This document shows, piece by piece, positions 15,681 through 24,791 of a stretch of DNA of 33,439 nucleotides. Location of the stretch: positions 1 through 33,439 of the forward strand of contig JADMKH010000032.1 of NCBI GenBank assembly GCA_018780025.1, read 5' to 3'. A program made the position numbers and the translations under genes. Source of the stretch: Thiobacillus sp. Lineage in GTDB: Bacteria > Pseudomonadota > Gammaproteobacteria > Burkholderiales > Thiobacillaceae. The notes beneath the pieces were generated by a model that was not told the origin of the DNA, searched no databases, and saw only the letters and a list, made by a program, of their open reading frames with translations. Every line of letters begins with the position of its first letter. Position 1 is the first letter of the stretch.

Positions 15681-15708
15681 AAGCCCGCCTGAGTCGGCGG
15701 GCTTTTTT
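15681..15708. terminator. Bidirectional intrinsic terminator after the pilin gene
   Basis: AAGCCCGCC (15681-15689), loop TGAGTC and GGCGGGCTT (15696-15704) form a perfect 9-pair stem followed by a run of T to 15708. A run of A before the left arm (15677-15682) gives the mirror signal for the antiporter gene, which ends at 15733 on the other strand. It closes the pilin transcript 17 bases after the stop codon. Confidence 0.92.
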
Positions 15709-15732
15709 ACGCCCTGATCTCCACGATACGAA

Positions 15733-17703
15733 TCAACCCTGCAACACCCTGAACTCCGCCGCCGCCAGCCCATCTGCCGCACCGCGCAGCATCAGCACAT
15801 CACCCACCTGAATTTCGGTTTCTGGCTGAGGGTCAACGCCCTTGATGCCCTGCCGGCGTATGGCCACCACTTCAACCAATAGATCGTCCAGCGCCAGGCT
15901 TTCCAACTGCTGTCCTGCCGCGGCCGCGCCCTGGGTCACCAGCACGGTGTGCAGGCGCGGCTGGGATTGCTGGTCGAGTTCGTCGTCGACGTCGCTGGCA
16001 CCTCGAAAGAAGCCGCGCATCATGGCATAGCGCGTTTCGCGCACTTCACGGATGCGCTTCAGCACCTGGGAAAGCGGCACCCCCAGCAGCATCAACGCGT
16101 GCGAGGCCAGCATCAGCGAACCTTCCATCACTTCGGACACCACTTCGGAGGCACCGGCCGATTTCAAGGCGTCAATATGCGTGTCATCGATGGTGCGGAC
16201 CACAACAGGAAGCTCGGGACGCAATTCACGCACATGACGCAGAATCGCCATGCTCGAATGCAGGTCGGAATACGTCACCACAATGGCTTTTGCACGACTG
16301 AGCCCGGCGGCGACCAGCACTTCGCGGCGGCTGGCGTCGCCGTATACCACGTTGACGCCAGATGCAGCCACCGCACGAATACGCTCTGGATCGGCGTCAA
16401 GCGCGACCAGGCTGATGCCCTCTGCCTCCAGCAGACGCGCCAGGTTCTGTCCACTGCGGCCGTATCCACAGACGATTACATGCTGGGTTTTGCCGAAGGT
16501 CTTGACGGCGATGTCATGCACTTCCTTGGCTCGTCCGGCCCATTCGCTGCCGGCAAGCAGCCGTGTGAGTGTATCCATGCGATTAATCATCAAAGGTGCA
16601 ATCAGCATCGACAGCACCATCGCCGCCAGCACCGGCTGGGTGATTGCGGCGCCCAACAAGTTGAGGTCAGCCGACTGCGCCAGCAACACGAAACCAAACT
16701 CGCCGGCTTGCGCCAGCCCCAGCGCGGTGCGCACGGCAGTGGGACGGGCGCTGCCAAAAGCCATGGCGAGGCCCGTTACCAGCACAGCCTTACCGATAAC
16801 AATGGCGGCCACCAACAGCAACACGTCGCCCCAATTCACCATCACTTGCATCAAGTCGAGCCGCATGCCGATGGTGACGAAGAACAGGCCCAGCAAGACA
16901 TCGCGGAAAGGCTTGATGTCGTCTTCCACCTGATAGCGATATTCAGTTTCAGATACCAGCATGCCCGCCAGAAAAGCGCCCAGCGCCAATGACAAGCCGG
17001 CACTTTCGGTCAAAAACGCCAATCCCAACGTAAACAGCAGCAGGTTCAGGGTGAAAAGCTCGGGTGATTTGTGGCCGGCCACCCACTGGAACCACGGGCG
17101 CATGATGCGCTGGCCCACAAACAACAAAAAGCCGAGCACCACGACTGCCTTGAGCATGGCCAGCCCCAGCGTAAGCGCCATGGCATCCGATTCCTTGGCA
17201 AAGGCCGGAATCAAAATCAACAGCGGCACCACGGCCAGGTCCTGGAATAGCAACGCGCCAAATATCTGGCGGCCATGTGGCGTCTGGATTTCCAGACGCT
17301 CGGCCATCATCTTTGACACAATTGCAGTCGACGACATCGACATGATGCCGCCGAGCGCGATGGCCGCCAACAAAGGCAAATCGAGCAGCCAGGAAACCAG
17401 CGCAGTCAGTGCAATCGTCAGCCCCACCTGTGCACCGCCGAAACCAAACACGGTCATGCGCATGGTCATCAGGCGCGGCAAACTGAATTCCAGGCCAATC
17501 GAAAACATCAGGAACACCACACCGAACTCGGCCAGATAGCGCGCTTCATCGCTATCCGGAATCCAGCCCAGGGCGAACGGCCCGATGGCAATGCCCGTCA
17601 CCAGGTAACCCAGCATGGTCGGCAGGCGCAAGGCGCGCGCTGCGGCCGCCACCAGAACAGCCGCGGCGAGCAGGATCAATACAAGCTGGAGTCCGCTATG
17701 CAT
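15733..17703 (-). CDS. CPA2-family cation:proton antiporter with TrkA-N and TrkA-C domains (Kef/Ybal type)
   Basis: This inner-membrane protein of 656 residues begins with 12 or so hydrophobic segments (1-385) of the Na+/H+ exchanger fold (LPTMLGYLVTGIAIGP, MSMSSTAIVSKMM, LFQDLAVVPLL, ALGLAQAGEFGFVL). A cytoplasmic TrkA-N domain follows (about 405-525), with the nucleotide motif VIVCGYGRSGQNLARLLE. A TrkA-C domain is at about 575-655 (LVEVVAIRRQGI, EIQVGDVLMLRG). Proteins of this layout export K+ or Na+ in exchange for protons under control of NAD(H) or other ligands. The exact ion and ligand cannot be told. AGAGG precedes the ATG by 8 bases. It is a single gene, divergent from kdsD. Confidence 0.93.
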   Translation of the reverse strand: MHSGLQLVLILLAAAVLVAAAARALRLPTMLGYLVTGIAIGPFALGWIPDSDEARYLAEFGVVFLMFSIGLEFSLPRLMTMRMTVFGFGGAQVGLTIALTALVSWLLDLPLLAAIALGGIMSMSSTAIVSKMMAERLEIQTPHGRQIFGALLFQDLAVVPLLILIPAFAKESDAMALTLGLAMLKAVVVLGFLLFVGQRIMRPWFQWVAGHKSPELFTLNLLLFTLGLAFLTESAGLSLALGAFLAGMLVSETEYRYQVEDDIKPFRDVLLGLFFVTIGMRLDLMQVMVNWGDVLLLVAAIVIGKAVLVTGLAMAFGSARPTAVRTALGLAQAGEFGFVLLAQSADLNLLGAAITQPVLAAMVLSMLIAPLMINRMDTLTRLLAGSEWAGRAKEVHDIAVKTFGKTQHVIVCGYGRSGQNLARLLEAEGISLVALDADPERIRAVAASGVNVVYGDASRREVLVAAGLSRAKAIVVTYSDLHSSMAILRHVRELRPELPVVVRTIDDTHIDALKSAGASEVVSEVMEGSLMLASHALMLLGVPLSQVLKRIREVRETRYAMMRGFFRGASDVDDELDQQSQPRLHTVLVTQGAAAAGQQLESLALDDLLVEVVAIRRQGIKGVDPQPETEIQVGDVLMLRGAADGLAAAEFRVLQG

Positions 17704-17835
17704 GGGAACGCCTCTGGGTAAAACACCCCACTCCGCCCTGCATGACGTCGGCGCATCGGCAACCGGAACCCGTCAAGGCCTCGACAATGCGTAATTTCAG
17801 TGTCATCACGTTTAGCCGCATCAGGGAAATCATGG

Positions 17836-18855
17836 ATGGATAAGCAGGCTTTAGTATACTTGCCGACCATGCACCCCCAATCGAACTCCCCCGAACATTT
17901 ACTTGCGCTTGCGCGTCAGGTGCTCGACATTGAAGCGGACGCCCTGCGCGCGCTTTCTACGCGTCTCGATCTGCGTTTCGCCGATGCAGTGCACGTGATT
18001 CTGGCGTGCACCGGTCGCGTGGTGGTGTCGGGCATGGGCAAGTCCGGCCATGTCGGCTGCAAGATTGCGGCGACACTGGCTTCGACCGGCACCCCCGCTT
18101 TTTTCATGCACCCGGGCGAAGCCAGCCATGGCGACCTCGGCATGATCGCGCACGACGACGTGGTGCTGGCCCTGTCGAACTCAGGCGAAAGCAATGAAAT
18201 TGTCAGCATCATTCCGCTGATCAAGCGGCGCGGTGCCAAGCTCATTGCGATGACAGGCAACCCCAACTCGACCATGGCGCGTGAGGCCGATGTCCATCTC
18301 AATGCGGCGGTCGACAAGGAAGCCTGTCCGCTCAACCTGGCCCCCACCGCCAGCACCACCGCTGCGCTGGCGCTGGGCGACGCGCTGGCGGTGGCCTTGC
18401 TCGATGCGCGCGGATTTTCGGCCGACGATTTTGCCCGCACCCATCCCGGTGGCAGTCTGGGCCGACGTTTATTGATTCACGTGCGTGATGTCATGCATAC
18501 AGGCCAGGCGCTCCCGCAAATCGATCACGACGCTTCACTCAAGACCGCCTTGCTCGAAATGACCGAGAAGGGCCTCGGCATGACGGCCGTGGTCGACGCC
18601 GCCGGCAAGGTTGCGGGCGTGTTCACCGACGGCGATCTGCGACGCGCGCTGGAACACGCGCTCGACTTGCAACAGGCACGCGTGGTCGACCTGATGACGC
18701 GCCACCCCAAGACTATCCACGCAGACGAACTCGCCGTAGCGGCAGTCGAAAAAATGGAAACCCTTAAAATAAATGGCCTGCTGGTTGTGGATGAAAGCAA
18801 TACCCTGGTAGGCGCACTTAACATGCATGACCTTTTAAAAGCGGGTGTAGTGTAA
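17836..18855 (+). CDS. kdsD: D-arabinose 5-phosphate isomerase
   Basis: This enzyme converts ribulose 5-phosphate to arabinose 5-phosphate, the first committed step to Kdo for lipopolysaccharide. The SIS sugar-isomerase domain (about 45-210) shows VVVSGMGKSGHVGCKIAATL and ALSNSGESNEI. Two CBS domains follow (VRDVMHTGQALPQI and VVDLMTRHPKTIH). ATG 17836 is chosen because AGGGA stands 8 bases upstream. ATG 17869 lacks a ribosome site but would fit the usual shorter N-terminus, and a TATACT at 17855-17860 could serve a near-leaderless transcript from there. The gene overlaps kdsC by 1 base, beginning the long envelope operon. Confidence 0.94.
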   Translation: MDKQALVYLPTMHPQSNSPEHLLALARQVLDIEADALRALSTRLDLRFADAVHVILACTGRVVVSGMGKSGHVGCKIAATLASTGTPAFFMHPGEASHGDLGMIAHDDVVLALSNSGESNEIVSIIPLIKRRGAKLIAMTGNPNSTMAREADVHLNAAVDKEACPLNLAPTASTTAALALGDALAVALLDARGFSADDFARTHPGGSLGRRLLIHVRDVMHTGQALPQIDHDASLKTALLEMTEKGLGMTAVVDAAGKVAGVFTDGDLRRALEHALDLQQARVVDLMTRHPKTIHADELAVAAVEKMETLKINGLLVVDESNTLVGALNMHDLLKAGVV

Positions 18856-19397
18856 TGACGACCGAAACAATCAATACTGCCCTGATCGCCCGCGCGCAAA
18901 AAATCAGACTCATCGCATTTGATGTTGATGGAGTGATGACGGATGGCACGCTGTTTCTGGCTGATGACGGGCAGGAATACAAAGGTTTTAACTCGCTCGA
19001 CGGCCATGGACTGAAAATGCTGAAAGGCAGCGGCGTTGAGTTGGCCATCATCACCGGCCGCAGCTCGCGTGTGGTGGAGCATCGCGCCAAAAGCCTGGGC
19101 ATCGAAATCATCCATCAGGGCGCGCACGACAAGCTGGCCGTGTATGAGGCACTCTGCCAGGAACTCAACATTTCCTGTGAAAACACCGCGTATATGGGTG
19201 ATGACGTGGTGGACCTGCCTGTCATGCGACGCGCCGGGTTGGCGATTACCGTACCCGCCGCCACCGAACTGGTCAAAGCCCACAGCCACCTGGTCACCAC
19301 GCGAAACGCCGGCCACGGTGCCGTGCGCGAAGCCTGCGAGTTTTTGATGCGCGCGCAAGGCACATTGGACGCGGCTTTGGCGCCTTATTTGAGATGA
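18855..19397 (+). CDS. kdsC: 3-deoxy-D-manno-octulosonate 8-phosphate phosphatase
   Basis: This HAD-family phosphatase of 180 residues removes the phosphate from Kdo-8-phosphate before activation to CMP-Kdo. The nucleophile motif is FDVDGVMTDG, with Asp 23 and Asp 25. ITGRSS and the Lys-containing GAHDKLAVYE give motifs II and III, and MGDDVVDLPVM supplies the acidic motif IV. There is no cap domain, as expected for the tetrameric C0 subclass. The gene overlaps kdsD by 1 base and precedes lptC, the common order in this class. Confidence 0.95.
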   Translation: MTTETINTALIARAQKIRLIAFDVDGVMTDGTLFLADDGQEYKGFNSLDGHGLKMLKGSGVELAIITGRSSRVVEHRAKSLGIEIIHQGAHDKLAVYEALCQELNISCENTAYMGDDVVDLPVMRRAGLAITVPAATELVKAHSHLVTTRNAGHGAVREACEFLMRAQGTLDAALAPYLR

Positions 19398-19443
19398 CCG
19401 GACGAGGCCAGCGCATGGTGCGTAAAATCAGATTGGGTGCGGC

Positions 19444-20016
19444 ATGACCGCACGTGGGTCTTTGTGGCTACCCCTGCTGGTATTGCTGCTGCTGGCTGCG
19501 CTCAGTTTCTGGATCGAACGCTCGGTGCAAACGCTACCCAACGGCAACACGACGGGGGAAACCGACCCCGAGGGCATCATGGAAAATTTCGATGCGTTAC
19601 GTACCGATCAAACGGGCCGCCCTCAATACCGCCTGTCCGCAAAAAAGCTCAAGCATTATTCCGGCAGTAAGCGCACCGAACTGGAATCACCCCATTTTGT
19701 GCTGCTGGACCCCAATACCAGTGCAGTCAGCGCTGTATCCCAACTGGCAACCGTCTCATCCGATGGTAACGAAGTCGACCTGCGTGGCGACGTGAAAATC
19801 CTGCGCGCTGCGGGTGCTGGACAGTCGGCCCTGACGATGCAGACTGCACGGTTGATCGTTTTCCCCGAACGCAAGCTGCTCCGCTCACCTGGGCCCGTCG
19901 ATATTCAGGACGCCACCTTGAATTTACGCGCGGGCGCCATGGAGTACAACGCTGTGCAACGCCTCATCAAACTGACAGGACGGGTTCAAGCCCGTTATAT
20001 TTCCGGAAAAAATTAG
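19444..20016 (+). CDS. lptC: LPS export protein LptC
   Basis: This inner-membrane-anchored periplasmic protein of 190 residues passes lipopolysaccharide from the LptBFG extractor to LptA. It has one N-terminal membrane helix (about 8-25, LWLPLLVLLLLAALSFW) and then a beta-jellyroll domain (MENFDALRTDQTGRPQYRLSA, then LRGDVKILR and AMEYNAVQRLIKLTGRV). Similarity in this family is low, so position between kdsC and lptA supports the call. No clear ribosome site precedes the ATG, so expression may rely on the upstream genes. It ends 4 bases before lptA. Confidence 0.92.
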   Translation: MTARGSLWLPLLVLLLLAALSFWIERSVQTLPNGNTTGETDPEGIMENFDALRTDQTGRPQYRLSAKKLKHYSGSKRTELESPHFVLLDPNTSAVSAVSQLATVSSDGNEVDLRGDVKILRAAGAGQSALTMQTARLIVFPERKLLRSPGPVDIQDATLNLRAGAMEYNAVQRLIKLTGRVQARYISGKN

Positions 20017-20020
20017 CGCC

Positions 20021-20554
20021 ATGAAAATATGTAAATCAGGATTTTATGCCGGGCTGTGCGCTGTATTGTTGGCCCTTCCCGCCCAGGCTGAAAAGGCCGA
20101 CCGCAGCAAACCGGTCAACCTCGAGGCTGACACCGTGACCCTCGATGACATCAAAAAAGTCAGCGTATATCAAGGCAATGTGATCTTGAGCCAGGGTACG
20201 TTGACACTGCACGCGGACCGCGTTCAGGTGACTCAAAACACGAACGGGATCGACAAAATCAGCGCCTCCGGACGGCCGGCGGCGTTTCGCCAGAAAGTCG
20301 ATGGCCGTGAAGAATTTATCGAGGGATTTTCCGAGCGCATCGAATTCGATAGCGCCAACAGCCAGCTCGAGTTGATTGGCCAGGCCCAATTGCGACGCGG
20401 CGGCGATGAACTGCGCGGCGCCCAGATTTCATATAACAGCAACACCGAGTTCTACAAAGTCGTCGGCCAGCCTGACGCCAAAACACCGAGTGGCCGTGTT
20501 CGCGCTGTCATCCGTCCCAAAGCGAGCATCGAACAACCTGCTTCCAGACCATGA
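20021..20554 (+). CDS. lptA: LPS transport periplasmic protein LptA
   Basis: This protein of 177 residues forms the periplasmic bridge for lipopolysaccharide. A signal peptide ends at ALPAQA (about residue 23). The OstA-type beta-jellyroll follows (VNLEADTVTLDDIKKVSVYQGNV, LHADRVQVTQ, ISASGRPAAFRQKVDG, ELIGQAQLRRGGDELRGAQI). The last 30 residues are a basic tail (GRVRAVIRPKAS). It overlaps lptB by 4 bases (ATGA), so the two are translationally coupled. Confidence 0.94.
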   Translation: MKICKSGFYAGLCAVLLALPAQAEKADRSKPVNLEADTVTLDDIKKVSVYQGNVILSQGTLTLHADRVQVTQNTNGIDKISASGRPAAFRQKVDGREEFIEGFSERIEFDSANSQLELIGQAQLRRGGDELRGAQISYNSNTEFYKVVGQPDAKTPSGRVRAVIRPKASIEQPASRP

Positions 20555-21273
20555 GTCAGATTTCCGCCCAGCACCTGCGCAAGACCTACGGCAAACGCAC
20601 CGTGGTGCACGATGTTTCATTTGTGGTCAACAGTGGTGAAGTGGTCGGGCTGCTGGGGCCGAATGGTGCCGGCAAGACCACCTGCTTTTATATGGTGGTG
20701 GGGCTGGTTGCGGCCGATGGCGGCACGGTGACAATGGACACGCATGACCTGACTCACATGGCGATCCACCAGCGTGCACGACTGGGTTTGTCCTACCTGC
20801 CACAAGAGCCCTCCATCTTCCGGAAAATGACGGTGGAAGAAAATATACGCGCCATCCTGGAGCTCAAGGCCTACGACAAGGATGAACGCGAGGAGCATCT
20901 CAACAACCTGCTCGAGGACCTGCACATTGCCCATCTGCGCGATGCCGCCGCAGTCAGCTTATCGGGAGGCGAACGTCGCCGGGTGGAAATTGCCCGTGCA
21001 TTGGCAATCAATCCTGGCTTCATCCTGCTCGACGAACCATTTGCAGGCGTCGACCCCATTGCGGTGCTCGACATCCAGAAACTGGTGCATTTCCTGATTG
21101 AACGTGACATCGGGGTCCTGATCACCGATCACAACGTCCGAGAAACACTCGGCATCTGCGATCGCGCCTATATCATCAACGAAGGCCGCCTGCTTGTTGA
21201 CGGTACGCCAGACCTCATCATTCAGGACGACAAGGCGCGCAAGGTTTACCTGGGTGAAAATTTCCGTTTATAA
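20551..21273 (+). CDS. lptB: LPS export ABC transporter ATP-binding protein LptB
   Basis: This ABC ATPase of 240 residues drives lipopolysaccharide extraction with LptF and LptG, which are not in this window. Walker A is GPNGAGKT (36-43), the Q-loop region is YLPQEPSIFRKMT, the signature is LSGGERRRVEIARAL, Walker B is FILLDEPFAGVDP and the switch is ITDHNVRETL. Length and all motifs are those of LptB (formerly YhbG). It is followed by 67 bases and then rpoN, as in many proteobacteria. Confidence 0.97.
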   Translation: MSQISAQHLRKTYGKRTVVHDVSFVVNSGEVVGLLGPNGAGKTTCFYMVVGLVAADGGTVTMDTHDLTHMAIHQRARLGLSYLPQEPSIFRKMTVEENIRAILELKAYDKDEREEHLNNLLEDLHIAHLRDAAAVSLSGGERRRVEIARALAINPGFILLDEPFAGVDPIAVLDIQKLVHFLIERDIGVLITDHNVRETLGICDRAYIINEGRLLVDGTPDLIIQDDKARKVYLGENFRL

Positions 21274-21340
21274 CGCCGCTTCCAGCGAATACCGTTACAC
21301 TTGGCTCAAGCCGGCACGATTATTGCCGTAGTCAAGACAC

Positions 21341-22774
21341 ATGAAGCACAGCCTCCAGCTCAAGCTCGGTCAGCACCTTACCCTGACACCGCAATTGCAG
21401 CAGTCGATCCGGCTGTTGCAGCTGTCTACGCTCGAATTAAACCAGGAACTGGAGCAAATCCTCCAGGACAACCCCCTGCTCGAGCGTGAAGAAGAGGACG
21501 AAGCCAGACAAGAGGCGTCCGACCCCCCGACACATACCGCCGAAGCTGAAACCCAGAACACCGAAGTGGCACCGCGAGACACGGCCGACACCGAGCCGGT
21601 GACCGCACAGGATGATTCAGACTGGAACGATTACAGTCCATCCGGAGGCGACGACGATGACGGCGACTACGCCGAGGGATCGATTGTCGGCGCTACCCTT
21701 CGCGAACATCTGCTGAACCAGTTGATTGTCAGCCCGCTGACCCTGCGCGACAGAACCCTGGTCGCCGCGCTCATTGATGATCTGGACGACGCCGGCCTGC
21801 TCTCCCAACCGCTCGCGGACATTACAGAAAGCTTGCAGGCCGAGCTGGAAGAGCTGGAACCCGAAGAGTTGGAAACTGCGCTCAAACATCTGCAAAACAT
21901 GGACCCAACGGGCGTCGGCGCACGCAACCTGGCGGAATGCCTGACCTTGCAGTTGCGCGCCCTGCCGCCCGACACACCGGTGCGCGATGAGGCCATGCGG
22001 CTGACGACGCATTACCTGGATCTGCTGGCCGCGCGCGATGTAGGCAAGCTCAAAAAAATGCTCGGCATCGACGACCCCACGCTACGGGCTGCGCGTGCCC
22101 TGATTCTCTCGCTCAATCCGCGCCCGGGTGCCGCTTTCGGCGCCGACGACATCCACTATGTGATTCCGGACGTGCATGTGCGCAAGGTCAAGGGCATGTG
22201 GATCGCCAGCCTGAATGCGGATGCCATGCCCAAACTGCGTGTCAATCGCGTCTATGCCGACATCCTGTCGCGTCACCGCGAAGGGGGCGGCGGCCAGCTT
22301 GCCAGCCAGTTGCAGGAAGCACGCTGGCTGATTAAAAACGTGCAACAGCGGTTCGACACCATCCTGCGCGTCTCGCAGGCCATCGTCGACCGCCAGAAGC
22401 ATTTCTTCGAGCACGGTGAAGTGGCGATGCGGCCGCTGGTGCTGCGCGAAATTGCCGACACGGTGGAACTGCACGAATCGACCATTTCGCGCGTCACCAC
22501 GCAAAAGTTCATGATGACGCCGCGCGGCTTGTACGAACTGAAGTATTTTTTTGGCAGCCACGTATCCACCGACAATGGCGGGGCCTGCTCATCGACCGCC
22601 ATTCGTGCGCTGATCAAGCAACTGATCGCAACCGAAGGGGGAGGGAAACCGCTTTCCGATGGACAGTTGGCCGAAGTGCTGAGTCGGCAGGGCATCGTGG
22701 TGGCTCGCCGCACGGTCGCCAAGTATCGCGAATCGATGCAAATCCCGCCCGCGAACATGCGTCGGGCGTTGTGA
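21341..22774 (+). CDS. rpoN: RNA polymerase sigma-54 factor
   Basis: This sigma factor of 477 residues reads the -24/-12 promoters and needs an AAA+ activator. Region I is Gln/Leu-rich (LQLKLGQHLTLTPQLQQSIRLLQLS, abbreviated here by its two halves: LKLGQHLTLTPQLQQ and SIRLLQL). Region II is very acidic (about 50-115, with runs of Asp and Glu). The core-binding and DNA-binding parts follow, and the RpoN box ARRTVAKYRE is at about 455-464. The product would serve the pilin promoter at 14920-14935 and the activator at 185-1618. It sits in the conserved lptB-rpoN-hpf-ptsN-hprK-rapZ block. Confidence 0.97.
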   Translation: MKHSLQLKLGQHLTLTPQLQQSIRLLQLSTLELNQELEQILQDNPLLEREEEDEARQEASDPPTHTAEAETQNTEVAPRDTADTEPVTAQDDSDWNDYSPSGGDDDDGDYAEGSIVGATLREHLLNQLIVSPLTLRDRTLVAALIDDLDDAGLLSQPLADITESLQAELEELEPEELETALKHLQNMDPTGVGARNLAECLTLQLRALPPDTPVRDEAMRLTTHYLDLLAARDVGKLKKMLGIDDPTLRAARALILSLNPRPGAAFGADDIHYVIPDVHVRKVKGMWIASLNADAMPKLRVNRVYADILSRHREGGGGQLASQLQEARWLIKNVQQRFDTILRVSQAIVDRQKHFFEHGEVAMRPLVLREIADTVELHESTISRVTTQKFMMTPRGLYELKYFFGSHVSTDNGGACSSTAIRALIKQLIATEGGGKPLSDGQLAEVLSRQGIVVARRTVAKYRESMQIPPANMRRAL

Positions 22775-22930
22775 TAGTAAGAACGTCCCAGGCTCATCCT
22801 GTCCGAAATTTTGCACTGCGCTTGAATGTCCCCCACTTTCGTCCCACAATGACAGTGAGCGTTCAATATCGCTCCTGACAATGGGGCACTGCCCGGTTTT
22901 CAGTTCTTTTCAGCACATTAAGGAGGCTCT

Positions 22931-23272
22931 ATGAATTTGACAATTTCCGGTCATCACCTGGAAGTGACCCCAGCCATCCGCGACTACGTTTCCGACAAGC
23001 TCGACCGCGTTAAACGACACTTCGATCACGTCATCAACGTGAGCGTCATCATGCAAGTGGAAAAACTGGTGCACAAAGTAGAGGCTACCCTGCACGTCAA
23101 GGGCCATGATTTTCATGCCCACAGTGAAGATGGCAACATGTACGCTGCCATTGACCTTCTGGCCGACAAACTGGATCGCCAGATCGTCAAGCACAAGGAA
23201 AAAACCTCGGACGTCCATCAGGGCGACGGCGGCTTGAAACATCAGTCGGCAGAAAGCGTTGTTGAAGGTTAG
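22931..23272 (+). CDS. hpf: Ribosome hibernation promoting factor, short type
   Basis: This small ribosome-binding protein of 113 residues is of the HPF/YfiA family, which inactivates ribosomes in stationary phase. It starts MNLTISGHHLEVTPAIRDYV, then DKLDRVKRHFDHVINVSVIM and AAIDLLADKLDRQIVKHKEK. It lacks the long C-terminal dimer domain of long-form HPF. The ribosome site TAAGGAGG (22919-22926) is a full anti-16S match, which suggests strong translation. The 156 bases before it carry an inverted repeat GAGCG/CGCTC (22857-22861, 22870-22874) and a CTTGAA (22821-22826) that might belong to a stress promoter; neither is proven. Confidence 0.94.
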   Translation: MNLTISGHHLEVTPAIRDYVSDKLDRVKRHFDHVINVSVIMQVEKLVHKVEATLHVKGHDFHAHSEDGNMYAAIDLLADKLDRQIVKHKEKTSDVHQGDGGLKHQSAESVVEG

Positions 23273-23368
23273 AACCCCAGCATTAATCTCATGTTGCCGG
23301 GGGCAGCTCAACGCCTCCGGTCGAATAATCCGCAAGCGCCGGATTCCATAATCAGCTCCACAACCGGC

Positions 23369-23824
23369 ATGAATCTAATCGCCCCCCTGATCACCCCCGA
23401 CACCACCTTGCTGGACCTGAGTTTTTCCAGCAAGAAGAAGCTGTTTGAACACGCAGCCGATCTGTTCGCCCAAACGCATGGACTCAAGTCCTCCGACATT
23501 TTCACCAGCCTGTTCGAGCGCGAACGCCTGGGCTCGACCGCGCTCGGCTGTGGCATCGCCATTCCGCATGGCCGCATCAAAGGCCTCAACGATGCCTGCG
23601 GCGCATTCTATCGGCTGAAAACACCGCTGGAATTCGACGCGCCAGACAATCAGCCGGTCAACCTGTGTTTTGTATTGCTGGTCCCCAAGGACGCCAACGA
23701 ACGTCATCTGCAAATTCTGGGTGAACTGGCCCAATTGTTCGGCGACGATGCCATGCGCGCCAAAATGCTGGGCATTGCCGATGCCTACGCGCTGATCGCG
23801 CTGCTCAGCACCTGGTCAAGCTAG
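23369..23824 (+). CDS. ptsN: Nitrogen-PTS EIIA component PtsN
   Basis: This phosphocarrier of 151 residues belongs to the nitrogen-related PTS, which regulates potassium and nitrogen metabolism and does not import sugar. His 67 in CGIAIPHGRIKGL is the phosphorylation site. The start MNLIAPLITPDTTLLDL at 23369 fits the betaproteobacterial family. An upstream in-frame codon at 23291 would add 26 unrelated residues. No clear ribosome site precedes 23369. It lies between hpf and hprK in the conserved order. Confidence 0.94.
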   Translation: MNLIAPLITPDTTLLDLSFSSKKKLFEHAADLFAQTHGLKSSDIFTSLFERERLGSTALGCGIAIPHGRIKGLNDACGAFYRLKTPLEFDAPDNQPVNLCFVLLVPKDANERHLQILGELAQLFGDDAMRAKMLGIADAYALIALLSTWSS

Positions 23825-23840
23825 ACACGATGCCCTGCGC

Positions 23841-24791
23841 ATGGACGACCTGACCCACGTAACAGTCGAAACCCTGTTCCGCGACATGGCGGAGCAACTC
23901 GATCTGCAATGGATGGCGGGACAAACGGGTGGCCAGCGCACCCTCTCTTCCGAAACCATACAAAAACCCACTCTGGCACTCATCGGCCACCTGAACTTCG
24001 TGCACCCCAATCGGGTTCAGGTGCTGGGCTGCGCGGAAATGGACTATCTGCGCGGATTGACTGACGCAGCCCTGCAGGACTCGATCGATCACCTGTTTTC
24101 GACCGAGCTTGCGGCCATCGTGATTTCCAACGGCGAAGCCGTGCCCCCTGTGTTGATTGACAGTGCCGAGCGCACCGAAACGCCCTTGTTCGCCTCGAAA
24201 CTGGTCAGCCCTGTCCTGATGTCCCATCTGGGACATTACCTGACGCAGCGTTTGGCCGAAGCCACCTCGATCCATGGCGTATTTCTCGAAGTGCTCGGCA
24301 CCGGCGTACTCATCAAGGGCGACGCCGGCGTGGGCAAAAGCGAACTGGCGCTGGAGCTCATCACGCGCGGCCATCGCCTGATCGCCGACGACGTGGTCGA
24401 ACTCAAGCACGTTGCCCCCGAAACGCTGGAAGGCAATTGCCCGCCCATGATTCGCGACTTTCTGGAAGTGCGCGGCCTGGGCATCCTCAATATCCGCTTC
24501 CTGTTTGGCGAAACGGCCGTCAAGATGCAAAAAAATCTCAAGCTCATTGTCGAGCTGGTGCAGGCAGAAGAAATCGGTGAAGTCGGTCTCAACCGCCTTG
24601 ACATGGTGGCCTCAACCGAGGTCATCCTCAGTGTAGGCATTCCCAAAGTACGCATTCCCGTTGCTGCAGGCCGCAACCTGGCTGTGCTGGTCGAGGTCGC
24701 AGTCCGTAACCACATCCTCAAGAGCCGTGGGATCAATCCGGTCGAGCAATTCATCAAGCGCCAGCAGGCGGCCATCGACAGGAACTCTTGA
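23841..24791 (+). CDS. hprK: HPr kinase/phosphorylase
   Basis: This enzyme of 316 residues phosphorylates and dephosphorylates a serine of HPr. The N-terminal domain covers about 1-130. The kinase domain has GVFLEVLGTGVLIKG followed by the P-loop GDAGVGKS (160-167), LIADDVVEL and the family signature LEVRGLGILNIR. Its target HPr (ptsH) is not in this window. The stop is directly followed by the rapZ ATG, with no gap. Confidence 0.95.
   Translation: MDDLTHVTVETLFRDMAEQLDLQWMAGQTGGQRTLSSETIQKPTLALIGHLNFVHPNRVQVLGCAEMDYLRGLTDAALQDSIDHLFSTELAAIVISNGEAVPPVLIDSAERTETPLFASKLVSPVLMSHLGHYLTQRLAEATSIHGVFLEVLGTGVLIKGDAGVGKSELALELITRGHRLIADDVVELKHVAPETLEGNCPPMIRDFLEVRGLGILNIRFLFGETAVKMQKNLKLIVELVQAEEIGEVGLNRLDMVASTEVILSVGIPKVRIPVAAGRNLAVLVEVAVRNHILKSRGINPVEQFIKRQQAAIDRNS

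Noticed and set aside
15949..16992. Forward ORF of 347 residues opposite the antiporter
   Set aside because: Shadow of a well-conserved CPA2/TrkA gene; His/Gln-rich with no motif.
22821..22850. CTTGAA followed 16 bases later by CCCACAAT, like a heat-shock sigma-32 promoter for hpf
   Set aside because: The -10 half matches too poorly to call; kept only as a remark.
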